Part shown: positions 41,014-48,362 of the stretch, piece by piece
How the letters are laid out: the number at the start of each line of letters is the position of its first letter
Position numbering within the stretch: the first letter of the stretch is position 1
Origin: Rhodanobacter sp.
GTDB lineage: Bacteria; Pseudomonadota; Gammaproteobacteria; Xanthomonadales; Rhodanobacteraceae
Assembly: GCA_030148505.1 (NCBI GenBank)
Contig: JASBTI010000041.1
Location: 62,001 to 126,000 of the forward strand
Reading direction: 5' to 3'
Length of the DNA: 64,000 nt
Notes under the pieces: generated by a model
Told to the model about the DNA's origin: nothing
The model's database searches: none
The model's input: the letters and a program-made list of their open reading frames with translations, nothing else
Program-made: the position numbers and the translations under genes

Positions 41014-42739
41014 GATGATGTCTCCGAATGGCTTCCATCGCGTCCCGCTCCGACCTGCGTGTCGTTTCCCGGATACCTTCCTCGTCGACGAACATCTGGA
41101 ATTCGTTTTCCTCCATTTCCAGTTCCGCTCGCATTTCGGCAATACGGAGTTCCACCAGCTCGCGCTTGCGGACCATCTCGCGGTGGCGACGTGCGGCGAG
41201 ATGCTGGCGTTGGAGCGAAGCATCATGTTCCCTTGCCTCCTGCGCTATCCGGGCGGTACCGGTAAGAACGCCCTCTGGCCCTACGTAGACATCAACCAGC
41301 TGGATGCCCCGACTGCTCAGCTGATATTCGCGCAGTTGCTTGGAATGGTCCATGCCCCGCGATTTAAGCAGGTATAGGACACGATTACGCTCTCCGTTCG
41401 CCTCGACATCGGCCAATGAGACCCAGGTATCCATCAAGGAAGAGACGCTTCGCTGGTTTTCGTTCAGAGGATCGTCGGGGGATGAAAGCGTGGTGAAGAT
41501 CGCCGTGATCCCGCGGCTCTTGCAGATGTCGGCTAGTCGTACCAGCGTGGCATGGATTTCGGATGACGGGCCGCGAAAGGCGGAAATCGGATCGACCACA
41601 ATGGCATTGGGCCTGAAACGTTCGATATCGCGATTCATCCGTGCCAGGTGCATCTCGAATCCGTAGAGGCTCGGACGAGCGGCTTCAAACTTGAGCAGCC
41701 CCGCATCGACATGCCGTTTGAGCTGAATGCCGACCGAATTCATGTTCCGGATGACCTGTTCCGGCGATTCCTCGAAGGCGAAGAAGAGGCATCGTTCTCC
41801 CCGTTCACACGCTGCGTTCACAAAGGAAGCGGAGAATGTCGACTTTCCGGTACCGGCCAGGCCCGAAATCAACACACTGGAGCTGCGATAGTAGCCTTGG
41901 ATGCCGAGCATGTCGTCCAATCCCGCAACGCCGGTCGGAACCGCTTCATTGGAGACGCAGTGCTCAAGGCCGGCCGAGGTGATCGGCAAAACACTGATCC
42001 CCTCCTGATCGATAAGGAACGGATACTCGTTGGTGCCATGCGCAGAGCCGCGGTATTTGACCACGCGCAGACGGCGTGTCATCACTTGATCCTCGACCCG
42101 GTTGTCCAGCAAGATCACGCAGTCGGACACATACTCCTCGATCCCATACCGCGTCAATTGACCTTCGCCGCGCTCACCGGTGATGATCGCAGTAACGCCT
42201 TTGTCCTTGAGCCATCCAAACAAACGGCGAAGTTCGGCGCGCAGCACGGCGCCGTCCGTGAAGCCAGAAAAGAGGGCTTCGATGGTGTCTAGAACAACGC
42301 GCTTGGCGCCGACCCTGTCGATGGCGTAATTGAGGCGTACAAATAGCCCTTCCAGATCGTACTCGCCGCTTTCCTCGATTTCGGATCGTTCGATATGAAC
42401 GTGGTCGATGACGAGTTTGCCGGCGGCAACCAGGTCGGTGAGGCGGAAACCAAGAGAGGCCACATTGGCATCGAGATCCTCGGGGCGCTCCTCGAAACTG
42501 ACAAAAACGCCTGGCTCACCGAATTCTGTCACCCCATTGACCAGGAAGGTCACGCCGAACAGGGTCTTGCCGCAACCGGCCGAGCCACATAGCAAAGTTG
42601 GCCTGCCACGAGGGAGGCCACCCAGCGTCAGGTCGTCCAGACCTGTGATACCGGTAAGAGCTTTCGAAAGCCGTGCGGCCGCGGCCTCATGTCCCTCCAC
42701 GATGCTGGGGATTGTGTGTTTACCCACGAGTTGCTCCAT
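41003..42739 (-). CDS. kaiC: KaiC-family double-RecA ATPase/kinase
   Basis: A 578-residue protein with two RecA-like domains. CI has Walker A GSAGCGKT (52-59) and a catalytic Glu pair (83-84). CII has GLAGTGKS (293-300) and a Glu pair (323-324). The cyanobacterial phosphorylation pair Ser-Thr aligns with Ser433-Ser434 in SVSSLMDT, so autophosphorylation is possible. Residues from about 497 to 578 form a charged, probably coiled-coil tail longer than in the cyanobacterial protein. No kaiA is present. It heads the minus-strand operon with two kaiB genes, a hybrid kinase and a receiver. Confidence 0.95.
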   Translation of the reverse strand: MEQLVGKHTIPSIVEGHEAAAARLSKALTGITGLDDLTLGGLPRGRPTLLCGSAGCGKTLFGVTFLVNGVTEFGEPGVFVSFEERPEDLDANVASLGFRLTDLVAAGKLVIDHVHIERSEIEESGEYDLEGLFVRLNYAIDRVGAKRVVLDTIEALFSGFTDGAVLRAELRRLFGWLKDKGVTAIITGERGEGQLTRYGIEEYVSDCVILLDNRVEDQVMTRRLRVVKYRGSAHGTNEYPFLIDQEGISVLPITSAGLEHCVSNEAVPTGVAGLDDMLGIQGYYRSSSVLISGLAGTGKSTFSASFVNAACERGERCLFFAFEESPEQVIRNMNSVGIQLKRHVDAGLLKFEAARPSLYGFEMHLARMNRDIERFRPNAIVVDPISAFRGPSSEIHATLVRLADICKSRGITAIFTTLSSPDDPLNENQRSVSSLMDTWVSLADVEANGERNRVLYLLKSRGMDHSKQLREYQLSSRGIQLVDVYVGPEGVLTGTARIAQEAREHDASLQRQHLAARRHREMVRKRELVELRIAEMRAELEMEENEFQMFVDEEGIRETTRRSERDAMEAIRRHHRDQ

Positions 42740-42961
42740 TTTTCAGATCGGACCAGACGTTGACGGCCTTGAAAGTCTATACCGTCTGGGGAAGTCTTCC
42801 CTCTCGAGAAGTCGGTGTGGAAGGGTACAGGCACGCTCCCCTGGCGTGCCTTTAGCCACAGGACCCTGGTCAGCTATTCCAGCATGCGTCCGGCGGTCCA
42901 AAAGGCACATATCATGCAAAAATGATAGCGCTCCAATGATAGCCAAAGGTGGCATCAATCC
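42740..42961. promoter_or_regulatory. Divergent regulatory region between kaiC and the CHASE3-like kinase gene
   Basis: This 222-base gap must carry promoters for both directions. It contains a perfect 13-base palindrome GGGAAGTCTTCCC (42789-42801), an inverted repeat CCAGACG/CGTCTGG (42753-42759 and 42783-42789), a seven-base-pair hairpin GGCACGC/GCGTGCC (42830-42850), and a direct repeat AATGATAGC (42921-42929 and 42935-42943). A TATCAT hexamer at 42910-42915 could be a -10 for the rightward gene. No complete sigma-70 promoter was recognised on either strand. Confidence 0.5.
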
Positions 42962-44764
42962 ATGATGAAGATGCACGATATAGCGCGATGGCGCATTGTG
43001 GGCTTGCTGCTCGCCGTGCTGGCGATTGTTGGGTTGCCCTATATCGTCACACTTTCCAATACACGCGACACGCAGCAGGCCGTGGGTCTGGTCATTCATT
43101 CCAATGCCGTCAAAACACTCACTTACAAAATCGCCTACGTGGTCAATGATAGTGAGGCGGCGAGCTATCGGCTGTTGACAGGGGACAGCGACCAACGGAC
43201 GCAGAAACGCGCTGCACGAGCAATCGGCGAGGTTTCTGGACTGCTTCAACGGCTGCGGGGAATGACACGGGATGATCCGGATCAGCAGATGTTGATCGGG
43301 GCACTCAGCACCAGCGTCAATGGCCGCATTATCCTGATCAGCCAGGCGTTAACCCGGCTGCACAAGGGAGATCGGGCGGGTGCCAGGCAATCACTGCGGG
43401 ATGCCTTCAACCTGTTCCAGATGAATGGGCAGGTCACCGCCATCGTGGAAAATGAGGATAATTTGCTGCGGACCCGACAGGTGATCGCGCAGCGGCAGGC
43501 CTTCGAGGCCCGCACCATACTCACGGTTACCGCCCTCGCCCAGATCCTGTTGTTGACGGTTATTGTGATCATGTCCGAAAGGCAGATCGGCAGGCGACGC
43601 CTGGCGGAGATCCGCGAGAATCGAGCGGTGCATCGCTCGCAATTGATCCTGCATACCTTGCGCGAGCCGATTGCCTTGTTCGATGAGGATTTGCGATGCC
43701 TGCTGGCGAACGAAGCATTTGCCGAGTTGTATGGACTGGATGCACAACAGCCCTTGCAGCCCTTGGCCAAGCTCGGCAACGGTGCCTGGAGCGACAGCGT
43801 GCTGTTGCAGCGTCTTAGCGACGTACTTCTGCGTGACCGCGAGCTATGGGACTACGAAATGACCCAACGGACGGTCGATGGATCGGACCGGCGAGTGATG
43901 ATCAATGCGCGTCGCTTGAAGTCGAGGGAAGTCGACACGCCGACGTTGTTATTGACGGTCAGCGATATCACCGCTCGTGCACTGGTCGAGCAACGGGTGA
44001 ACGAGCTCAATCGGCAACTGGAGGGTAAGGTATCCAAAATCTCCGACGTCAACCGTGAATTGGAGGCCTTCAGTTATTCGGTGTCTCACGATCTACGCGC
44101 GCCGCTGCGGCACATTGCCGGCTTCGCGCGCAAGCTTGATCAGCATATGGGCGACCAGCGCGATGACAAGTCGGCGCACTATATCGAGGTGATTGCCAGC
44201 TCCGCTCAGCGGATGGCGATGCTGATCGACGATCTGCTGGTGTTCTCGAGGCTTGGTCGCGGCGCCTTGCGCATGCAGGCGGTGGACATGCAATCGCTGG
44301 CGGAGGAGGTGCGTGCCGAGGTTGACTCCGCCATCCAGGGCCTGGATCGCCGCATCCGGTGGAATCTGGCTCCGCTGCCGATGGTGATTGGTGACGAGAA
44401 CATGCTGCGGACGGTATGGCAGAACTTGCTTGGAAACGCCGCCAAATACACTAGCCAGCGCGAGATTGCCCATATCGACGTGAGCGTACGCCAGGACCAG
44501 CGTGGTGACTATGAGTTCACCGTCACCGATAACGGCGCCGGCTTCGACATGCAGTACGTCGACAAACTGTTCGGCGTGTTTCAGCGCTTGCACCGCGCCT
44601 CGGAATTCGAGGGCAATGGCATCGGCCTTGCGAACGTTCGCCGGATCGTGACGCGCCATGGCGGCCGGGTCTGGGCCGAAGGTAAACTTGGAGAAGGCGC
44701 TTCCTTCCATTTTTCGCTACCGGCCACTGACCTGGCGGGAGCACAGAGTAGAGACCTGGCATGA
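42962..44764 (+). CDS. Membrane histidine kinase with CHASE3-like sensor and PAS
   Basis: A 600-residue sensor kinase. Transmembrane helices at about 11-31 and 186-204 flank a helical periplasmic region of CHASE3 type. A PAS domain lies at about 225-340, then a coiled linker, a HisKA of the phytochrome-like kind (FSYSVSHDLRAPLRHI, His376) and a HATPase with NLLGNAAKYT and EGNGIGLA. It lacks a receiver. It diverges from kaiC and overlaps the next receiver gene by four bases (ATGA), which is probably its phosphotransfer partner. Confidence 0.9.
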   Translation: MMKMHDIARWRIVGLLLAVLAIVGLPYIVTLSNTRDTQQAVGLVIHSNAVKTLTYKIAYVVNDSEAASYRLLTGDSDQRTQKRAARAIGEVSGLLQRLRGMTRDDPDQQMLIGALSTSVNGRIILISQALTRLHKGDRAGARQSLRDAFNLFQMNGQVTAIVENEDNLLRTRQVIAQRQAFEARTILTVTALAQILLLTVIVIMSERQIGRRRLAEIRENRAVHRSQLILHTLREPIALFDEDLRCLLANEAFAELYGLDAQQPLQPLAKLGNGAWSDSVLLQRLSDVLLRDRELWDYEMTQRTVDGSDRRVMINARRLKSREVDTPTLLLTVSDITARALVEQRVNELNRQLEGKVSKISDVNRELEAFSYSVSHDLRAPLRHIAGFARKLDQHMGDQRDDKSAHYIEVIASSAQRMAMLIDDLLVFSRLGRGALRMQAVDMQSLAEEVRAEVDSAIQGLDRRIRWNLAPLPMVIGDENMLRTVWQNLLGNAAKYTSQREIAHIDVSVRQDQRGDYEFTVTDNGAGFDMQYVDKLFGVFQRLHRASEFEGNGIGLANVRRIVTRHGGRVWAEGKLGEGASFHFSLPATDLAGAQSRDLA

Positions 44765-45207
44765 AAAGGCGTGATTTGAGAACTATCCTCCTGGTTGAGG
44801 ATAGCCAGGCCGACGCCGAAATGACGATCGACGCGTTGGGAGAGGCGCGGTTGGCGAATCCGGTCGTCCATCTTGAAGACGGTGTCGATTGCCTGGATTA
44901 TCTGTACGCTCGCGGAGCATGGGCCAACCGTGAGCCTGGTGATCCGGTGGTGGTGCTGCTGGACATCAAAATGCCCCGCATGAACGGTCTGGATGTACTG
45001 GCGCGTATGCGTGCGGATGAGCATCTGCGGCGGATTCCGGTGGTCATGCTGTCGTCGTCCCGCGAGGAGAGCGACCTGATGCACAGTGCCGATCTGGGCG
45101 CCAATGCCTATGTGATCAAACCGGTGGATGTCGACCAGTTTTTTGATGCCATACGTACACTCGGGCAGTTTTGGGCACTGCTCAATCAGCCGCCCGAACT
45201 GACATGA
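44761..45207 (+). CDS. Rcp1-like single-domain response regulator
   Basis: A 148-residue receiver of the type that partners phytochrome-like kinases. ILLVEDSQADAE gives the acidic pocket, VVLLDIKMP carries the phosphoacceptor (Asp68), MLSSSREESD is the switch region, and YVIKPVD has the conserved Lys. The long loop between strands, with LYARGAWANREPGDP, is typical of this group. It has no output domain. It is coupled to the preceding kinase and followed after 84 bases by a second kinase. Confidence 0.92.
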   Translation: MKRRDLRTILLVEDSQADAEMTIDALGEARLANPVVHLEDGVDCLDYLYARGAWANREPGDPVVVLLDIKMPRMNGLDVLARMRADEHLRRIPVVMLSSSREESDLMHSADLGANAYVIKPVDVDQFFDAIRTLGQFWALLNQPPELT

Positions 45208-45291
45208 TGGCGACATTGAATGTGGTAGTCGATCTCCATGGTGAGGTTGGGAAAGACAAGCGTCATTGCAGGGTAGTACCTAAGGATTCAG

Positions 45292-46878
45292 ATGCCACAA
45301 CGGCAACCACATTCAAGCTCGGCCATTCGCGTATTGCAGGTCGAGGACAGTCAGCTTGACGCCGAACTGATCCAGGCGGCACTCGATGAGGATGGTATCG
45401 AGTACGAGGTCATATTGGTCGATAGCGAGCCGGACTATGTTGCCTCGTTAAGCCATTTCAGGCCGGATATCGTATTGTCCGATTTGAGCCTGCCCGGTTT
45501 TTCAGGTGAGCGTGCGCTGCAGTTGCTGCGCCAACAGGACGAAGATCTTCCTTTTATTTTCGTCTCTGCCACTCTGGGCGAAGAGGCGGCAATCGAGGCG
45601 CTTCGCAAGGGTGCAACCGATTACATCCTGAAGGAAAAGCCGGCACGGCTGGCCACGGCCGTGCGCCGGGCACTGAGCGAAGCCTCGGCGCGACGTGCCA
45701 ATCGCCGCGCCGAGGTGGAGCTGATTCGGGCACAGCGCTTCGAGAGTCTGGCGATGCTTGCTGGCGGTCTTAGTCACGATCTGCGCAATCTGCTGCAACC
45801 CCTGTTGTTGGCGGGTGACAGCTTGCAGGACTACCAGAACGATCCGCGGCTGGCGCGGCTTGGCAAGCTGGTACGCGACTGTGGCAAGCGCGGCCTGGAC
45901 ATGGTGCAGTCGATGCTGTCTTTTGCACGGGGCGCGCGACGGGCTGAGCAAGTCCGGCTGGGTGCGTTGCTCAAAGCACTCGATCTGTTGATGCAGGGTA
46001 GCGTGCCACGCTCGGTATCCCTGGAACTGGTCATTGATGACCCGGAATTGTCTTTTGAGGGAAACCATACCGAGCTGCAGCAATGTTTGCTCAATCTGTG
46101 CCTGAACGGAATCCAGGCGATGCCAGACGGGGGCTGCCTTCGCATTGAGGCGACAAAACTGCAGCTGGCGGAAGATTTTTTCCGGCCAGACGAAGATGCG
46201 CGTGGCGGCCAGTATTTGCGCCTGAGCGTGATCGACAGCGGTATGGGTATGGATCAGGACGTGCTCGCGTGCCTGTTCGAGCCGTTCTTCACCACCAAGG
46301 ATGCCGGCACCGGGCTGGGACTGGTATCGTGCCAGCGAATCGTCAACAGCCATGGCGGTTTTATGCGGGTAGACAGCGCTCCGGGCAAAGGCACCCGCTT
46401 CGATCTCTACATACCGTTGCTGGACCAGGTGGCGGATGCCGAGCAGCTGCTTGAACAGGATGATCTGGAAGGTTCGGCCGAAAAGGTCCTGATCGCGGTA
46501 GAGGAGGCCGGGCAGCTGTCGTTGCTGGTCGATACGCTGGATGCCTACGGTTACCAGGCCCATGCCAGTCAGAGCGGAACAGCGGCGCTACAGTGGATCG
46601 AAGCTTTCGGATTGCCCGATCTGGTGGTACTGGATGCCGACATGAACCTGTTTACCGGTGTACGTACGATGGCCGCTCTGCTCGACTATGGCTACACCGG
46701 CGGGGTTGTGTTGCTGGCTCGCCCCGATGCTCCGCAGGATATCAGCGAATTGCCGCCAGTCAGGTCCATCTATATGGTGGACAAACCGGTTGACAGTCGA
46801 CTCCTGCTGGTGACGGTTCGACGGGCGCTAAAAGCCACTGGTACAGACGCTCCTGCTGGCGGCGAACCATCGGACTGA
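45292..46878 (+). CDS. Hybrid kinase, REC-HisKA-HATPase-REC
   Basis: A 528-residue soluble protein. The N-terminal receiver (about 12-128) has VEDSQLD and LSDLSLPG with Asp64. A HisKA-type segment with GGLSHDLRNLL (His162) follows, then a HATPase (NGIQAMPDGG, GTGLGLVSC). The C-terminal receiver-like domain (about 397-518) keeps a candidate Asp448 (VVLDADMN) and Lys (VDKPVD), but its acidic pocket is changed to IAVEEAG, so it may be partly degenerate. It could receive phosphate from the kinase and receiver upstream. An AAGGA site precedes the ATG. Confidence 0.88.
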   Translation: MPQRQPHSSSAIRVLQVEDSQLDAELIQAALDEDGIEYEVILVDSEPDYVASLSHFRPDIVLSDLSLPGFSGERALQLLRQQDEDLPFIFVSATLGEEAAIEALRKGATDYILKEKPARLATAVRRALSEASARRANRRAEVELIRAQRFESLAMLAGGLSHDLRNLLQPLLLAGDSLQDYQNDPRLARLGKLVRDCGKRGLDMVQSMLSFARGARRAEQVRLGALLKALDLLMQGSVPRSVSLELVIDDPELSFEGNHTELQQCLLNLCLNGIQAMPDGGCLRIEATKLQLAEDFFRPDEDARGGQYLRLSVIDSGMGMDQDVLACLFEPFFTTKDAGTGLGLVSCQRIVNSHGGFMRVDSAPGKGTRFDLYIPLLDQVADAEQLLEQDDLEGSAEKVLIAVEEAGQLSLLVDTLDAYGYQAHASQSGTAALQWIEAFGLPDLVVLDADMNLFTGVRTMAALLDYGYTGGVVLLARPDAPQDISELPPVRSIYMVDKPVDSRLLLVTVRRALKATGTDAPAGGEPSD

Positions 46879-46912
46879 TTCAGGTCATCGGGTGTGACGC
46901 GCCCAGGTTGCC

Positions 46913-48298
46913 TCAATCGATGCCGAGTTTTTTCAGCTTGTAACGCAGTGCCCGGAAGGTGATGCCCAGTTTCCGGGCCGCGGCTGTCTTGTTGTAACGC
47001 GATTCTTCCAGCGCTTTGACGATGGCGGTGCGCTCGATATTACTGATGTAGTCGTCCAGCCCCCCATCGGCGGTCGTGGCAGGTGAGGCGTTGCCGGATT
47101 GCTGTGGACTGGTCGTCGGCTGGTTGAAACGGGAAGTCTGTTGGGGGAGCATCAGATCGTCGGGCTCAATACTGCCACCGTCACACATTGCCATCGCGCG
47201 TTCGAGGATATTCTCCAGCTCGCGCACGTTGCCGGGAAAGTCATAGCTTTCCAGCGCCTGCAGCGCCGCCGCTGACAACTGGCCGACCTCTTCGCCGCTC
47301 TTGCCTGCAAGCGACCTGAGAATGAAGTTGGCCAGCAGCGGAACATCGCCGCGCCGTTCGCGTAAGGGGGGGACGCGCAATTCGATCACGTTGATGCGGT
47401 AGAACAGATCCTGTCGAAATTGGCCTTGCTCGACCAGTTGACCGAGGTTTTTGTGGGTGGCCGAGAGAATCCGCACGTCCACCGGTATTTCGTCGCGCCC
47501 TCCAATCGGGCGAACCGCTTTCTCCTGGATCGCACGCAGCAATTTCACCTGCATGTGCAATGGCAGTTCGGCCACCTCGTCGAGAAACAGCGTGCCGCCT
47601 TCGGCTGCCTGAAACAGTCCCTGCTTGTCGGCGCTGGCGCCGGTAAAGCTACCCTTGCGATGCCCGAAAAATTCACTCTCCATCAATTCGGACGGGATGG
47701 CGCCACAATTGACCGGCACGAACGGACCATTGGCGCGGGGGCCTTGCTCGTGAATCAGGCGGGATACCAGTTCCTTGCCGACGCCCGATTCACCCGCGAC
47801 GTAGACCGGCGCCTGATTGCGCGCGAGTTTGGTGATTGTCGCGCGAACCTGCTGCATCGCCGGCGAGTTTCCGATCAGCCGCTCACTGGATCCGGCGTCT
47901 TCCCCCGCGCCGCCACCGTTGCGCTTTTCCTCGGCCAGCCGCAACGCCGTGCGAACCAGCCCGCGCAACATCTGGATATCGACCGGCTTGGAAACGAAAT
48001 CGAAAGCGCCGGCCTTGAGTGCGCTCACTGCGGCATCGACATTGCCGTAGGCGGTAATCATCGCCACCGGAGTATCCGGACAGTTTTCGGCGATCAACTC
48101 GATCACCTCCTGACCGTTGCCATCCGGTAGCCGCATATCGGTGAAACACAAGTCGTAACTGCGCTCGGTCAGCGCGCGCCGGGCTTCGGCGACCGTGCCT
48201 ACGGATTCGACCTGAAGATCCATACGCCCCAGCGTAATGGTCAGCAGTTCACGGATGTCGCGTTCGTCGTCGATGACCAGGACGGTCTGCAGGCTCAT
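46913..48298 (-). CDS. pilR: Type IV pilus response regulator PilR (NtrC family)
   Basis: A 461-residue sigma-54 activator. The receiver has Asp54 in FTDMRLPDG. The AAA+ domain has Walker A GESGVGKE (169-176) and the sigma-54 contact loop as GSFTGA (216-221). A Fis-type helix-turn-helix ends the protein, with NKTAAARKLGITFRALRY typical of PilR. It activates pilin (pilA) transcription with PilS. Here pilS is over 10 kb away on the same strand. The start at 48298 gives the family N-terminus, and the frame open to 48652 is not family-like. Confidence 0.93.
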   Translation of the reverse strand: MSLQTVLVIDDERDIRELLTITLGRMDLQVESVGTVAEARRALTERSYDLCFTDMRLPDGNGQEVIELIAENCPDTPVAMITAYGNVDAAVSALKAGAFDFVSKPVDIQMLRGLVRTALRLAEEKRNGGGAGEDAGSSERLIGNSPAMQQVRATITKLARNQAPVYVAGESGVGKELVSRLIHEQGPRANGPFVPVNCGAIPSELMESEFFGHRKGSFTGASADKQGLFQAAEGGTLFLDEVAELPLHMQVKLLRAIQEKAVRPIGGRDEIPVDVRILSATHKNLGQLVEQGQFRQDLFYRINVIELRVPPLRERRGDVPLLANFILRSLAGKSGEEVGQLSAAALQALESYDFPGNVRELENILERAMAMCDGGSIEPDDLMLPQQTSRFNQPTTSPQQSGNASPATTADGGLDDYISNIERTAIVKALEESRYNKTAAARKLGITFRALRYKLKKLGID

Positions 48299-48362
48299 GG
48301 CACGTCGCGTGGCTGATGATGAAGCAGAGAATACTCTGTCCGCGGCGTATGGGGCAAAGGCT

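Noticed and set aside
40657-41226. Long form of the first kaiB with a 71-residue extension
   Set aside because: The extra residues are the kaiC tail read in another frame; KaiB similarity and a coupled GTG place the start at 41013.
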